From: Sphaerisporangium siamense | GTDB lineage: Bacteria; Actinomycetota; Actinomycetes; Streptosporangiales; Streptosporangiaceae | DNA length: 64,000 nt | Reading direction: 5' to 3' | Assembly (NCBI RefSeq): GCF_014205275.1 | Contig: NZ_JACHND010000001.1 | Location: 2,976,001 to 3,040,000 of the forward strand | Shown: positions 16,156-28,891 of the stretch, piece after piece | How positions within the stretch are numbered: position 1 is the stretch's first letter | Layout: each line of letters starts with the position of its first letter | Notes under the pieces: generated by a model | Seen by the model: the letters and a program-made list of their open reading frames with translations, nothing else | What the model was told of the DNA's origin: nothing | Database searches by the model: none | Program-made: the position numbers and the translations under genes

Positions 16156-18513
16156 TCATGCCCTTTCGCCGGGCTCTTCGCGAGGCTGTCCGCCGGGCGC
16201 GGTGACGCCCTCCCCAAGCTCGGCGGTGCCCCCGCCGAGGTCGGCGGCGTCCTCGCCCGGCTCGGCGGCGTCCCGCACGGCGCCGGGCCCGCTGGTGCGG
16301 ACGGCCCGCGGGAGCTCCTCCGCGACGGGCCGGGCGGCCGGCCCGTCGTGGCGCAGCCACAGCGCGCCGAGCGGCGGCACCCGCAGCCGCGCCGAGTACG
16401 GCAGCCCGTGCCAGGGCTCCGCCTCGGCCTCGACGGCGCCGAGGTTGCCGACGCCGCTGCCGTAGTAGTCGTAGGCGTCGGTGTTGACGACCTCCTCCCA
16501 GCGGCCCCCGGCGGGCAGGCCGAGGACGTAGTCCTCGTGGGGGCGGCCGGAGAAGTTGGCGACGCACGCCACCATCGACCCGTCGTCGCCGTGGCGCACG
16601 AACGAGAAGACGTTGCCCGAGGCGTCGTCGGCGTCGATCCACTGGAAGCCGTCGGGCGTGTGGTCCTGGGAGTACATGGCCCGGGTCTCGCCGTACACGC
16701 GGTTCAGGTCGCGCATGAGCCGCTGCACCCCCTGGTGGGGCTCGAAGTCCAGCACCCACCAGTCCAGCCCGCGCTCCTCCGACCACTCCGAGCCCTGGCC
16801 GAACTCGCTGCCCATGAACAGCAGCTTCTTGCCCGGGTGCGCCCACATGAACGCCAGCAGGGCCCGCAGGTTGGCGAACCGCTGCCACTCGTCGCCGGGC
16901 ATCTTGCCGAGCAGCGACCCCTTGCCGTGCACGACCTCGTCGTGGGAGAGGGGGAGCACGAAGTTCTCGGAGTAGGCGTACATCAGCGAGAACGTCATCT
17001 GGTGGTGGTGGTACTGCCGGAAGACCGGCTCGTGCTGCAGGTAGGCCAGCGTGTCGTGCATCCAGCCCATGTTCCACTTGAAGCCGAACCCGAGCCCGCC
17101 CAGGTAGACCGGCCGCGACACCCCCGGCCACGCGGTGGACTCCTCGGCGATCGTGACGATGCCGGGCTCCTCGCGGTAGGCCACCGCGTTCATCTCCTTG
17201 AGGAACTCCACCGCGTCCAGGTTCTCCCGCCCGCCGTGGATGTTGGGCGTCCACTCGCCCTCGCGGCGCGAGTAGTCCAGGTAGAGCATCGAGGCGACCG
17301 CGTCCACCCGCAGCCCGTCGATATGGAACTCCTTGAGCCAGTACACGGCGTTGGCGACCAGGAAGTTGCGGACCTCACGGCGGCCGTAGTCGAAGATGTA
17401 GGTCCCCCACTCGGGGTGGGTGCCGCGGCGGGGGTCGGCGTGCTCGTACAGGGGCGTGCCGTCGAACCTGCCGAGCGACCATTCGTCCTTGGGGAAGTGC
17501 GCGGGCACCCAGTCGAGCAGGACGCCGATGCCGGCCGCGTGCAGGCGGTCGATCAGGTACCGGAACTCGTCGGGCGTGCCGAACCGCGCGGTCGGGGCGT
17601 AGTAGGAGCTGATCTGGTAGCCCCACGAGCCGCCGAAGGGGTGCTCGGCGACGGGCAGGAACTCGACGTGCGTGAAGCCCATCTCCTGGACGTACTCGAC
17701 GAGCTCGGTGGCCAGCTCGATGTAGGAGAGGCCGGGGCGCCAGGAGCCGAGGTGGACCTCGTAGGCGGCCATGGGCTCGGCGAGCCGGTCGCGGCCGGCG
17801 CGGTCGCGCATCCACGCGTCGTCGTCCCAGGTGTAGGCGGACTCCTCGACGATCGAGGCGGTGGCGGGCGGGATCTCGGTGCGCCGCGCCATCGGGTCGG
17901 CCTTGGACCGCCAGACCGAGTCGGCGCCGAGCACCGAGAACTTGTAGCGCTCGCCCGCGCCGACCCCGGGGATGAACAGCTCCCACACCCCGGAGGCGCC
18001 GAGCGAGCGCATCGGGTGGCCGGAGCCGTTCCAGTGGTTGAAGTCGCCCTCGACGCGCATCCCGCGCGCGTTCGGGGCCCAGACGGCGAAGGCGGTGCCG
18101 TCCTCGTCGCCGTGGCGCATGACCCGGGCGCCGAGGACCTCCCACAGGCGCTCGTGGCGGCCCTCTCCGATCAGGTGCAGGTCGATCTCGCCCAGAGTGG
18201 GCCAGTGGTGGTACGGGTCGCCCACGTCGTGCGGCTCGCCGCCCTCGTACGTCACGCGCAGGTGGTAGGGCGGCACCTTGTCCACGCCCGGCAACGTGGC
18301 CGTGAACACGCCGTGCGCCTCGTGACTCATCTCGTGGACGGTCTCCTGGCCGCCGTCGTCGAGCACCAGCTCGACCTTCTCGGCCAGGGGCTTCAACGCC
18401 CGCACCGTCATGCCGTCGGGTGAGGGGTGCGCGCCCAGGATCGAGTGCGGATCATGGTGTGCGCCGCCCGCCAATCGGTTCAGGTCCAGGTCCGCGTTCA
18501 TCGAATCGCTCAC
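16156..18513 (-). CDS. glgB: 1,4-alpha-glucan branching enzyme GlgB
   Basis: The 785-residue enzyme belongs to GH13. After an N-terminal CBM48-like part ([16 protein letters not shown]) comes the catalytic barrel with nucleophile Asp in [16 protein letters not shown], acid Glu in [13 protein letters not shown] and the third acid in [15 protein letters not shown]. It adds alpha-1,6 branches to glucan. The C-terminus has a 60-residue Ala/Pro/Glu tail (ending REEPGERA) beyond the usual length. The GTG at 18513 is used; a GAGGAG lies only 2 nt before it, and an ATG at 18501 is a fair alternative. It closes the glgE-treS-mak run. Confidence 0.95.
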   Translation of the reverse strand: MSDSMNADLDLNRLAGGAHHDPHSILGAHPSPDGMTVRALKPLAEKVELVLDDGGQETVHEMSHEAHGVFTATLPGVDKVPPYHLRVTYEGGEPHDVGDPYHHWPTLGEIDLHLIGEGRHERLWEVLGARVMRHGDEDGTAFAVWAPNARGMRVEGDFNHWNGSGHPMRSLGASGVWELFIPGVGAGERYKFSVLGADSVWRSKADPMARRTEIPPATASIVEESAYTWDDDAWMRDRAGRDRLAEPMAAYEVHLGSWRPGLSYIELATELVEYVQEMGFTHVEFLPVAEHPFGGSWGYQISSYYAPTARFGTPDEFRYLIDRLHAAGIGVLLDWVPAHFPKDEWSLGRFDGTPLYEHADPRRGTHPEWGTYIFDYGRREVRNFLVANAVYWLKEFHIDGLRVDAVASMLYLDYSRREGEWTPNIHGGRENLDAVEFLKEMNAVAYREEPGIVTIAEESTAWPGVSRPVYLGGLGFGFKWNMGWMHDTLAYLQHEPVFRQYHHHQMTFSLMYAYSENFVLPLSHDEVVHGKGSLLGKMPGDEWQRFANLRALLAFMWAHPGKKLLFMGSEFGQGSEWSEERGLDWWVLDFEPHQGVQRLMRDLNRVYGETRAMYSQDHTPDGFQWIDADDASGNVFSFVRHGDDGSMVACVANFSGRPHEDYVLGLPAGGRWEEVVNTDAYDYYGSGVGNLGAVEAEAEPWHGLPYSARLRVPPLGALWLRHDGPAARPVAEELPRAVRTSGPGAVRDAAEPGEDAADLGGGTAELGEGVTAPGGQPREEPGERA

Positions 18514-18653
18514 CGCTCCTCAGGCGCCTTGCTCGTCACTACCTCTGCGTATCCCCTAACCCTGCCCCAGAACGGCCTGCCAACCCACGATCTCGGAGGT
18601 ATCACACCTTGCCTATGGCAAACGTGTGGTCCAGGCGTTTCGGGCTGTATGTC

Positions 18654-19100
18654 TCACCAGTTCAGGACACGCAGCTCGCCGGTGGTCAGATCGGCGATCA
18701 CCCGCCCCACGTCCAGCCACCGGCCGTCGGGAAATCTCACGAAGAGCTGCAGGCAGCGGTGGGCCTCGCAGCCGTGCCTGCGGAAGATCAAACTGTGCAC
18801 GCGCAGCTCGGCGGGCGACGTCAGCGGCCGGCCCGCCGCGGCGGCGTACGAGCGCCTGACCATGGCGCCGAGCCGGGGATGGGCCAGCAGCACCTCGGTG
18901 GCCCTGGCCTCCTCCCCGCGCGTGGGCGCCGGGCGCATCGCCGCGCCCGCAGGAGCGGCGTCCGCGGTGGCCTCCGACCGCAGGGCCTGCCGCCGGGCGT
19001 CCACGACCGGGGGCCCGGCCGCCTGCGTCAGGCATGACGTCAGGACCAGTGCCGAGGCGACGGCCCCCGCCCCCACGACGGCGACCCGCCCTCGCCGCAT
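18654..19100 (-). CDS. Unknown lipoprotein between maltokinase and glgB
   Basis: A 148-residue protein with a lipoprotein signal: MRRGRVAVVGAGAVASALVL and the lipobox LTSC at Cys23. The mature part has a low-complexity Ala/Pro region, then a small domain with HSLIFRRHGCEAHRCLQLFV and a last strand FPDGRWLDVGRVIADLTTGE. The final ADLTTGELRVL recalls PepSY-type ends, but this is only a resemblance. Two Cys in HGCEAHRC could form a disulfide. It lies 47 bp after maltokinase on the same strand, so it may be co-expressed with the glucan genes. The function is unknown. Confidence 0.75.
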   Translation of the reverse strand: MRRGRVAVVGAGAVASALVLTSCLTQAAGPPVVDARRQALRSEATADAAPAGAAMRPAPTRGEEARATEVLLAHPRLGAMVRRSYAAAAGRPLTSPAELRVHSLIFRRHGCEAHRCLQLFVRFPDGRWLDVGRVIADLTTGELRVLNW

Positions 19101-19147
19101 CCTTCCACCGCCTCACGCTAGGCATGCGTGCGACTACGGATGGTAAT

Positions 19148-20550
19148 CTACCGGGCGGCCTGCGTGAAGGCGGCGAGCGGGATCGGCAGCCACGTCGGGC
19201 GGTTGCGCGCCTCGTAGACCACCTCGTAGGCGGCCTTGCTCAGCTCCAGCGCCCGCAGCACGACCGCGTCGTCGCCGTGGATCCTGCCCCCCGCCGCCGA
19301 GTAGCCCGCGACGAACTCCGCGCGGTTGCGCTCGGCCCACTCGGCCGCGCACGGTTCCAGCGCCTCGGCGTCGGGACGGCCGAACAGCAGGTGGCGCGCG
19401 GCATAGTCGAACGAGCGCAGCATGCCGGCGACGTCCCTGAGCGGGGAGTCCAGCGCGCGGCGCTCGCGCAGCGGCTGACCGGGCTCGCCCTCGAAGTCCA
19501 GGACCACCCATTCGCTCGGCGTCCGCATGACCTGGCCGAGGTGGTAGTCGCCGTGGACCCGCTGGACCGTGATCGGCCGGCCGATGTCGGCCAGCCGGTC
19601 GAACGCCTGGTGCGCGACCCCGGCGTGCGCGGCCAGCTCGGGCACCTCGGAGATCGCCGACTCCAGGCGGCGCCTGAACCCCTCGACCATGCGCTTGACC
19701 TCGGGCGCCTCGATCGTGCTCGTGGGGAAGGCGTCGGCCATCTGGCGGTGCAGACGGGCGGTGGCCATGCCGAGCCGGTGCGACTCGGCGGCGAAGTCGC
19801 CGCCCGCGTCGCAGCACGGCGTGCCGGGCGGCGAGCCGTACAGGTCGCGGACGCTGGTCAGGGCGAGCGCCCAGCCGTCGCTGGCGGTCGACAGGAACTC
19901 CTGGACGAAGGCGAGCGTGGTGCTCTGGCCGTCGACGTCGGTCTCGACCCAGCCGTACGGGCGGGCGATGTTGCGCGAGCCCCGGCGGGCCAGGGCCGAG
20001 ACGACCTCCACCTCGGGGTTGACGCCCGGGATCAGCTTGCGGAACAGCTTGCAGATGTAGGCGTCGCCGAACACCAGCGAGGTGTTGGACTGCTCGCCGC
20101 CGAGGACCAGGCTGCGCAGCGAGGTGTCGATCGTGGTACCCGGCATGCGCCGGAAGCGCAGCGGCCCGACGTCGGCGTCCCCGGCCATGGCCGCGAGCAG
20201 CACCCCGGTCACGTCGGCGTCGTGGACGGCGTCGTAGGCGAAGCCCTCCGCGGTCTCGCCGATCGCGACGTGGCGCAGGCGCTGGGGCAGCTCGGGGCGT
20301 AGCCCCACGAGCAGTTGGTAGCGGTCGACGGCGTCCCCCTGGGTGACGGTGATCACCACGTGGCGCACGGAGACCTGGTCACCCGTGGTCCTGGAGGAAC
20401 CCGCCACATCGCTCTGGCGGGTTTCTTCAAGACCACGGAGGGGCAAAGGAGTGGCCGATTCCACGGCCAGCCCCGAGATCGCGCGGCTCTTGCCGGCGAA
20501 CCACCGCTGTCCGGTGATCCAGCCGGCAAGGAGCTCTTCGAGAGTATGTG

Positions 20551-20554
<4 letters not shown>
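19148..20554 (-). CDS. mak: Maltokinase
   Basis: A 468-residue kinase of the aminoglycoside-kinase fold. Features are the N-terminal cap ([17 protein letters not shown]), the catalytic loop [15 protein letters not shown] and the metal motif [13 protein letters not shown]. It phosphorylates maltose to maltose-1-phosphate with ATP, giving the donor for GlgE. The GTG at 20554 overlaps the TreS stop by 4 nt (GTGA), so TreS and Mak are translated together, matching their known complex or fusion in other actinobacteria. The enzyme acts in the cytoplasm. Confidence 0.95.
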
Positions 20555-22263
<1,709 letters not shown>

Positions 22264-22315
22264 CTGTGGACTCCCCGCTGTGCTTATGCGCGCGTACGCC
22301 GACGCGGCCGGGCGT

Positions 22316-24343
22316 CTATGACCGGCCGGCCGGCGTCGCTCGCAGTGTGAGGACGTGGGCTGGATTGATATGTGGATCGAGGCGCACGTAGTTGGCATGC
22401 CGCCAGTGGTACGACTCGCCCGATAGCTCGTCGTCCACGAGGAACTCCGCGCCCCAATCGAGGCCGAGGCCCGGCATGTCCAAGGTGACCGTCGCCTCGT
22501 GCGTGTTGTGCGGATCCAGATTGACGACGACCAGGACCACATCGCCCAGACCGTGCCGTCGTGTGGACGGGTCGTAGGCGCCGGGCAGCCGCTTGGAGAA
22601 GCAGATCATGTCCGGGTGGTCGACGCTGTGGAACCGTAGGTTACGCAGTTCCTGGACCGCTGGGTGTGCTCTTCTGAACAAATTGAGGGTCGTGATGAAC
22701 GGCGCGAGGCTGCGGCCGTCGCGTTCCGCGCCCGCCCAGTCACGAGGCCGCAGCTCGTACTTCTCGCTGTTCAGGTATTCCTCGCTGCCCGGACGCACCG
22801 GGGTGCCCTCGGCGAGCTCGTAGCCCGCGTACATGCCCCACGAGGGGGACCCCAGGGCGGCGAGGACGGCCCTGATCTTGAAGGCGGGCACGCCTCCGGT
22901 CTGGAGGTATTCGTGCAGGATATCCGGGGTGTTCACGAAGAGGTTCGGCCGCAGGTAGTGGCTCGTCTCATGGGACAGCTCGGAGAAGTAGCTCTCCAGC
23001 TCCCCGGCGGCGGTCCGCCACGTGAAATAGGTGTAGGACTGGTGGAAGCCGACCTTGGCGAGGGCGCGCAGCATCGGGGGCCTGGTGAACGCCTCCGACA
23101 GGAACACCACGTCGGGGTCGGTGGTGTAGATCTCGCCGAGCAGCCGCTCCCAGAACTCCACCGGCTTGGTGTGCGGGTTGTCGACGCGGAAGATGCGCAC
23201 GCCGTGGTCGATCCAGTGGCGCACGACCCGCAGCACCTCGGCGTAGATGCCCTCGGGGTCCTTGTCGAAGTTCAGCGGGTAGATGTCCTGGTACTTCTTC
23301 GGAGGGTTCTCGGCGTAGGCGATCGACCCGTCGGCGCGGATCGTGAACCACTCCGGGTGCTCCTTGACCCACGGATGGTCGGGGGAGCACTGCAGCGCCA
23401 GGTCCAGCGCGACCTCCAGGCCCAGCTCCCCGGCACGCTTCACGAAGGCGTCGAAGTCCTCCATGGTGCCGAGGTCGGGGTGGATCGCGTCGTGGCCGCC
23501 CTCCGCGGCGCCGATCGCCCACGGGGAGCCCACGTCGTACGGCTCGGGGTGCAGGGTGTTGTTGCGGCCCTTGCGGTAGGCGTCGCCGATGGGGTGGACG
23601 GGCGGCAGGTAGACGACGTCGAAGCCCATGGCGGCCACGGCCGGCAGCCGCTCGGCGGCCGTCCGGAAATTTCCGGACTTGGGGGGAACGTCCTGCTCGA
23701 TCACCGCGCCCTCGGAGCGAGGGAACAGCTCGTACCACGAGCCGAACAGCGCACGGCGGCGATCCACCCGGACCCGGTAGCGTGGCCCCCGCGTGACCAG
23801 GTCGCGCAAGGGATGGGCGGTCAGGGCGCTCGCGACGTCCGGGAGCTGCGCGTACGACAGGCGCGCCCGCGGGTCGAGCTCGTCGTCGCGCAGGCGGTCC
23901 GCCACCTCCTGCAGCGCGGCGCGGTGGGCGCAGTCGTCGCACCCCGCCTGCCGGACGCCCTTCGCGGCCCGCTCGAAGACGCGGGCCCCCTCCTCGCACA
24001 TCAACTCGACGTCGATGCCCCGGGGGATCTTGATGCCCGCGTCGTGCAGCCAGGTGGCGACCGGGTCGCTCCAGGCCTCGACGCGGAACTGCCAGGTGCC
24101 CTCCGTGGGCAGCGTCACCTCCACCGACCACCGGTCGGTCCCCGGCTCGCCTTCCCGCATCAGCAGGAGCGGCCTTCGAACGCCGTCCGGGTCGAAGAGC
24201 ACGACCCCGGCCGCCACCGCGTCGTGTCCCTCACGGAACACGACGGCGCTTATCTCGAAAGTCTCGCCCGCCGCGGATTTCGCGGGCCACCGCCCGCAAT
24301 CGACGACTGGGTGAATGTCCTGTATTGGGATTCGTCCGATCAT
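22316..24343 (-). CDS. glgE: Alpha-1,4-glucan:maltose-1-phosphate maltosyltransferase GlgE
   Basis: A 675-residue GH13_3 enzyme. The N-terminal domain opens [20 protein letters not shown]. The catalytic barrel has [20 protein letters not shown], the nucleophile Asp in [17 protein letters not shown] and the acid Glu in [14 protein letters not shown]. It transfers maltosyl units from maltose-1-phosphate to glucan. The ATG at 24343 is the natural start. It is the first gene of the minus-strand set glgE-treS-mak, divergent from glgP. In mycobacteria loss of GlgE is lethal through maltose-1-phosphate build-up; whether that holds here is unknown. Confidence 0.96.
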   Translation of the reverse strand: MIGRIPIQDIHPVVDCGRWPAKSAAGETFEISAVVFREGHDAVAAGVVLFDPDGVRRPLLLMREGEPGTDRWSVEVTLPTEGTWQFRVEAWSDPVATWLHDAGIKIPRGIDVELMCEEGARVFERAAKGVRQAGCDDCAHRAALQEVADRLRDDELDPRARLSYAQLPDVASALTAHPLRDLVTRGPRYRVRVDRRRALFGSWYELFPRSEGAVIEQDVPPKSGNFRTAAERLPAVAAMGFDVVYLPPVHPIGDAYRKGRNNTLHPEPYDVGSPWAIGAAEGGHDAIHPDLGTMEDFDAFVKRAGELGLEVALDLALQCSPDHPWVKEHPEWFTIRADGSIAYAENPPKKYQDIYPLNFDKDPEGIYAEVLRVVRHWIDHGVRIFRVDNPHTKPVEFWERLLGEIYTTDPDVVFLSEAFTRPPMLRALAKVGFHQSYTYFTWRTAAGELESYFSELSHETSHYLRPNLFVNTPDILHEYLQTGGVPAFKIRAVLAALGSPSWGMYAGYELAEGTPVRPGSEEYLNSEKYELRPRDWAGAERDGRSLAPFITTLNLFRRAHPAVQELRNLRFHSVDHPDMICFSKRLPGAYDPSTRRHGLGDVVLVVVNLDPHNTHEATVTLDMPGLGLDWGAEFLVDDELSGESYHWRHANYVRLDPHINPAHVLTLRATPAGRS

Positions 24344-24771
24344 CGCGTCTCAAGGTAGCGGCGACGCACCGGGCGTCACCGGGAATTGTGAGGGCAAGGA
24401 TTGATCTTTGCTTCCGGTAGGTTCCCGGGCACGGCGCCTGGGATATGCGGGCATGGTCGGCTCCGGCCGGGAGTGACCGTGCCATCCCGAGTCCGGAGAG
24501 GTAGAGGTGAGGCTCTTACATGGGACTGCCCCCATAGTCCATCCTCAAGCATCCCCGGGGGAAGTTAGGGGCCCACGGCGCGCCTTTTCTCCATCATGTT
24601 GCCGGTGTGCGCGACAGTCGTACATGATCGAGTTGAGATCACTGTGCCGTGTCGGCTTTAGTGAGGTTTGAGCATGTTGGCTAGTGGTGAGAGCGAATCG
24701 CAGTACATCTGGCAGACGCGAAGAGCGTTCCGGTCGCGCGTCGTGGCGCTGAGTAACTAGGGTCTGGCCCC
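24344..24771. other. Divergent promoter region between glgE and glgP
   Basis: This 428-bp region separates the synthesis and breakdown arms of glucan metabolism and should hold both promoters. A weak candidate for glgP is TTGAGA (24633-24638) and TTTAGT (24657-24662), spaced 18 bp. No palindrome of note was seen. No gene is supported here. Confidence 0.4.
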
Positions 24772-27375
24772 GTGAGAGCAATCCGCAGATTCACCGTCCG
24801 TACCGTCCTTCCCGCAGAGCTGGCCGCCTTGGGCGAGCTGGTGCACAACCTGCGCTGGTCCTGGCATCCCGAGACCTTGGACCTCTTCGCGGAGGTGGAC
24901 CCAGCCACCTGGGAGCGGGTCGGCCACGACCCGGTCGCCCTACTGGGAGCGGTGGAAGCCGACAGGCTCGCCGAGCTGGCACGTGATCGCAGATTCCTCC
25001 GCAGGCTGGCCGACGCCGCCGACGACCTGCGGGAGTACATGACCGCCCCGCGCTGGTACCAGACGCTGCCGGACGCCCCCGCCGCCATCGGCTACTTCTC
25101 GCCCGAATACGGCATCGCCGCGGCGCTCCCGCAGTACTCCGGGGGCCTCGGCATCCTCGCCGGCGACCACCTGAAGGCCGCCAGCGACCTCGGCGTGCCC
25201 ATCCTCGGCGTCGGGCTCCTCTACCGGCACGGCTACTTCACCCAGTCCCTCTCGCCCGAGGGCTGGCAGCAGGAGCACTACCCGAGCCTCGACCCCGGCG
25301 GCCTGCCCCTGTCCCTCCTGAAGGAGGCCGACGGCACGCCCGCCCGCGTCGCCATCCCGCTGCCCGGGGACCGCACGCTGCACGCCCAGATCTGGGTCGC
25401 CCAGGTCGGCCGGGTCCCGCTGCTGCTCCTCGACTCCGACGTCGCCGAGAACGACACCGCCGCCCGCGACGTCACCGACCGGCTGTACGGCGGGGGCACC
25501 GACCACCGCCTCATGCAGGAGCTGCTGCTCGGCATCGGCGGCGTGCGGGCCCTGCGCGCCTACTGCAGGATCACCGGGCACCCCGAGCCGGAGGTCTTCC
25601 ACACCAACGAGGGCCACGCGGGCTTCCTCGGCCTGGAGCGCATCCGCGAGCTCACCGAGCACAGGCTCTCCTTCGACGAGGCCCTGGAAGCGGTGCGCGC
25701 CGGCACGGTGTTCACCACCCACACGCCGGTCCCCGCGGGCATCGACCGCTTCCCCGTCGAGATGATCGAGCGGCAGTTCGGCGGCGCCAACGCCTGGCCG
25801 ACGGTGCCCGTGGAGCGCATCCTCGCGCTCGGCGCCGAGCCGGGCACGCCCGAGTCCACCGGCGAGGGCGCCCTGTTCAACATGGCCGTCATGGGCATGC
25901 GGCTCGCCCAGCGGGTCAACGGCGTTTCCGAGCTGCACGGCGAGGTCAGCCGCGAGATGTTCCAGGGGCTGTGGCCGGGGTTCGACCTCGACGACATCCC
26001 GATCGGGTCGATCACCAACGGCGTGCACGCCCCCACGTGGGTGGCCCGCGAGGTCATGGAGCTGGCCGGCGAGGAGCTCCCGTCCCTGATCGAGAAGGCC
26101 CAGGGCTGGGAGGGCGTCCAGAAGCTCTCCGACGAGGACATCTGGGGCATCCGCGGCAGGCTGCGGGCCCGGCTGGTCGAGGGGGCCCGCGAGCGGCTGC
26201 GGTCCTCGTGGCGGGCGCGCGGCGCCTCCAGCGCCGAGCTCGGCTGGATCGACGAGGCCCTGTCGCCGGACGTGCTCACCATCGGCTTCGCCCGGCGCGT
26301 GCCGTCCTACAAGCGGCTCACGCTCATGCTCAAGGACGCCGACCGGCTCAAGCACCTGCTGCTCGACCCGGAGCGGCCCGTCCAGATCGTCATCGCGGGC
26401 AAGGCACACCCGGCCGACGAGGGCGGCAAGAAGCTGATCCAGCAGATCGTCAGGTTCGCCGACCGCGAGGACGTCCGGCACCGCATCGTCTTCCTGCCCG
26501 ACTACGACATGAACCTCGGGCGGCTCATGGTGCAGGGCTGCGACGTGTGGATGAACAACCCGCTGCGCCCGCTGGAGGCCTGCGGCACCTCCGGCATGAA
26601 GGCCGCGCTCAACGGCGGGCTGAACCTGTCCATCAAGGACGGCTGGTGGGACGAGTGGTACGACGGTGACAACGGCTGGGCGGTCCCGACCGCCGACGGC
26701 GTCGAGGACGCCGACCGCCGTGACGAGCTGGAGGCGTCCGCGCTCTACGACCTGATCGAGCGCGAGGTCGCCGCCCGCTTCTACGACCGCTCCGGCGGCG
26801 GGTACCCGCGCCGCTGGCTGGAGATGGTCAAGCACACCTTCAGCTCCCTCGGCCCGAAGGTCCTGGCCGGGCGCATGCTCCGCGACTACGTGGTCGACCT
26901 GTACGCCCCCGCGGCCACGTCGGCCCGCGAGCTGTCCAAGGCCGACCACGTCCGGGCCCGCGAGTTCGCGGCGTGGAAGCTGCGCGTCAGCCGTGCCTGG
27001 CCGGGCGTCCGCGTCGAGCACGTCGAGACCTCGGGCATCGGGGACACCCCGCAGCTCGGCGCGGCCATGGAGGTCCGCGCCACCGTCGCGCTCGGCGAGC
27101 TGTCCCCCGACGACGTGTCGGTGCAGGCCGCGTACGGCAAGGTCGGCGGGCACGACGAGCTGATCAAGCCCTCGTACGTCACGCTGTCGGTCGACTCGGT
27201 GGGCGACGACGGCAAGGCCACCTACACGGGCGTCGTCCCGCTGGACCGCACGGGCGCCTTCGGCTACACCGTCCGCGTGGTGCCCGCCCACGTCCTGATG
27301 TCCTCCCCGGCCGAACCGGGCCTGATCACCGCCCCCGAGGAGCCCGTCGGCATGACCAATGGCACCCTCCGCTGA
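24772..27375 (+). CDS. glgP: Alpha-glucan phosphorylase, GlgP type
   Basis: A 867-residue glucan phosphorylase of the shorter actinobacterial/archaeal class, opening with a DUF3417 domain (LVHNLRWSWHPETLDLF). It has YFSPEYGIAAALPQYSGG, VFHTNEGHAGFLGLER and the PLP-lysine region EACGTSGMKAALNGG. It releases glucose-1-phosphate from alpha-1,4-glucan. The C-terminal 100 residues include VSVQAAYGKVGGHDELI, an accessory region. The GTG at 24772 begins RAIRRFTVRTVLP. It is divergent from glgE, so storage and mobilisation share one control region. Confidence 0.95.
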   Translation: MRAIRRFTVRTVLPAELAALGELVHNLRWSWHPETLDLFAEVDPATWERVGHDPVALLGAVEADRLAELARDRRFLRRLADAADDLREYMTAPRWYQTLPDAPAAIGYFSPEYGIAAALPQYSGGLGILAGDHLKAASDLGVPILGVGLLYRHGYFTQSLSPEGWQQEHYPSLDPGGLPLSLLKEADGTPARVAIPLPGDRTLHAQIWVAQVGRVPLLLLDSDVAENDTAARDVTDRLYGGGTDHRLMQELLLGIGGVRALRAYCRITGHPEPEVFHTNEGHAGFLGLERIRELTEHRLSFDEALEAVRAGTVFTTHTPVPAGIDRFPVEMIERQFGGANAWPTVPVERILALGAEPGTPESTGEGALFNMAVMGMRLAQRVNGVSELHGEVSREMFQGLWPGFDLDDIPIGSITNGVHAPTWVAREVMELAGEELPSLIEKAQGWEGVQKLSDEDIWGIRGRLRARLVEGARERLRSSWRARGASSAELGWIDEALSPDVLTIGFARRVPSYKRLTLMLKDADRLKHLLLDPERPVQIVIAGKAHPADEGGKKLIQQIVRFADREDVRHRIVFLPDYDMNLGRLMVQGCDVWMNNPLRPLEACGTSGMKAALNGGLNLSIKDGWWDEWYDGDNGWAVPTADGVEDADRRDELEASALYDLIEREVAARFYDRSGGGYPRRWLEMVKHTFSSLGPKVLAGRMLRDYVVDLYAPAATSARELSKADHVRAREFAAWKLRVSRAWPGVRVEHVETSGIGDTPQLGAAMEVRATVALGELSPDDVSVQAAYGKVGGHDELIKPSYVTLSVDSVGDDGKATYTGVVPLDRTGAFGYTVRVVPAHVLMSSPAEPGLITAPEEPVGMTNGTLR

Positions 27376-27539
27376 GCTCTGCCCGTTTCGTTCGAGCGAG
27401 AGGGCAAGGAAGCCGCACATCCACGACGCTCCCGGGGGACGGCCAAGGTCATCCCCCGGCGGCGTCGTCGATCGCCGCGCCCGTATCGTGGTGGTGCCGT
27501 GCCGCCGGGGCGCGGGGTCGTACCACCGAGGAGGGCGTC

Positions 27540-28313
27540 ATGGGAGAGTTCGTACGCGTCGAGTCCACCGGCGGCGTCGCGACCATCCGGCTCGACCGGC
27601 CGAAGATGAACGCCATCAACATCCAGATGCAGGCAGAGCTCGGCGACGCCGCCCGCCAGGTCGACGCCGACCCCGGCGTCCGCGCCGTCGTCATCTACGG
27701 CGGGGAGCGGTCCTTCGCGGCGGGCGTGGACATCAAGGAGATGGCCCACATGGGATACGCAGAGATGTCCGCCCACTCCGGCGGCCTCCAGGCGTGCTTC
27801 ACCGCCATCGCCAAGATCGGCAAGCCCGTCATCGCGGCGGTCACCGGATACGCCCTCGGTGGCGGCTGCGAGCTGGCCCTCTGCGCCGACTTCCGCGTCG
27901 CAGGGGAGGGCGCCAAGCTCGGCCAGCCCGAGATCGCCCTCGGCATCATCCCCGGCGCCGGCGGCACCCAGCGCCTGCCCCGCCTGATCGGCCCCGCCCG
28001 CGCCAAGGATCTGATCTTCACCGGCCGCCACGTCGACGCCGCCGAGTCCTTGGCCCTCGGCCTGGTCGACAAGGTCGTCCCCGACACCGACGTCTACACC
28101 GCGTCCCTCGCCCTGGCCGAACGCTTCGCCGACGCCCCGCCCCTGGCCTTGCGCGCCGCCAAGCAGGCCGTGGACCACGGCCTCGAAACCGACCTCGACA
28201 CGGGCCTCGAAATAGAACGCCTCCACTTCTCCGCCCTCTTCGCGACGAAAGACGCCCACACCGGCTTGACCGCCTTCACCGAAAAAACAAAGCCCACCTT
28301 CACCGGCCACTGA
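27540..28313 (+). CDS. Enoyl-CoA hydratase/isomerase family protein
   Basis: A 257-residue crotonase: [17 protein letters not shown] at the start, the oxyanion-hole stretch [10 protein letters not shown], then [19 protein letters not shown] and [20 protein letters not shown]. The Glu in GQPEI matches one catalytic Glu of crotonase; at the second Glu position an Asp appears to align (AKDLIF). It likely hydrates 2-enoyl-CoA in beta-oxidation. The ATG at 27540 follows a GAGGAGGGCGTC ribosome site. It stands alone, 164 bp after glgP. Confidence 0.92.
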   Translation: MGEFVRVESTGGVATIRLDRPKMNAINIQMQAELGDAARQVDADPGVRAVVIYGGERSFAAGVDIKEMAHMGYAEMSAHSGGLQACFTAIAKIGKPVIAAVTGYALGGGCELALCADFRVAGEGAKLGQPEIALGIIPGAGGTQRLPRLIGPARAKDLIFTGRHVDAAESLALGLVDKVVPDTDVYTASLALAERFADAPPLALRAAKQAVDHGLETDLDTGLEIERLHFSALFATKDAHTGLTAFTEKTKPTFTGH

Positions 28314-28383
28314 ATCGCCCACCGATCCGACCAGGGAACCCCTCCTCTCCGGTTCGGTCCGTTTCTGGTCAAGGAGAGCGCCG

Positions 28384-28575
28384 GTGAGATGGTCCCCGCG
28401 AACGACCAGACGCGTATGCCTAGCCCTGTGCTGCGGTCTCGTCTACATAGGGACAGTGGGAAACGCCGTCCTCGGTGACGACCAGCCCTGGTCCACAGCC
28501 CTGCTGAGAGGAATCGTCCCCACATCATTGGCCGCCGCACTGGCAATCGCCACCGAATGGAGGACCGGCCGCTGA
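28384..28575 (+). CDS. Small membrane protein
   Basis: A 63-residue protein with two hydrophobic stretches (CLALCCGLVYIGTVGNAVL and LLRGIVPTSLAAALAIATEW) and a basic N-terminus. AAGGAGAG lies just before the GTG at 28384, which supports real translation. A terminator hairpin begins at the stop codon. No family is recognised. Confidence 0.6.
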   Translation: MRWSPRTTRRVCLALCCGLVYIGTVGNAVLGDDQPWSTALLRGIVPTSLAAALAIATEWRTGR

Positions 28576-28601
28576 ACCTCGCGCGACACGCGCGCGAGGT
28601 T
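28575..28601 (+). terminator. Terminator after the small membrane protein gene
   Basis: AACCTCGCGCG and CGCGCGAGGTT are perfect 11-bp arms around a 5-nt loop, beginning in the stop codon, followed by TAACACC. Confidence 0.8.
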
Positions 28602-28640
28602 AACACCGTCATATGACCGCACCAGGGGCGTCCTCTCTTG

Positions 28641-28709
28641 GGGAGTGCGCGATCTCGAACGCGCGTGATCCCTTGATCTGTTGGATCAGTCCGTCTTCGC
28701 CAGACTCCC
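28641..28709 (+). ncRNA. Possible structured RNA with three-way, tRNA-like fold
   Basis: Three stems nest here. The outer stem is GGGAGT (28641-28646) with ACTCCC (28704-28709). Inside are GCGCG/CGCGC (28647-28651, 28660-28664) and TGATCC/GGATCA (28666-28671, 28683-28688). The order recalls a tRNA acceptor, D arm and anticodon arm, but there is no T arm and the second loop is 11 nt. It lies in a region of about 290 bp without a firm gene. It may be a decayed tRNA, a regulatory RNA or chance. Confidence 0.25.
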
Positions 28710-28891
28710 ATGCGGACACGCTGCGTATCACGGGATTGACGGAAAGTCCTATACGCTGCTCGGCGCGTTTGCCCAGGAGACGGCCGCGATCACGTGCGAG
28801 CCGGCTGTGGCGAGACGGGGGCTCGGCCGGCTGCGGGGCGGATGGATGAGTGGTTCGGGTAGATCATGGTTTGGCGCTAGGGTTGCCGGTC

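Noticed and set aside
16348-18423. Long plus-strand open frame of 691 codons
   Set aside because: It is the antisense of glgB, made open by the GC-rich codon bias; it has no motif or ribosome site.
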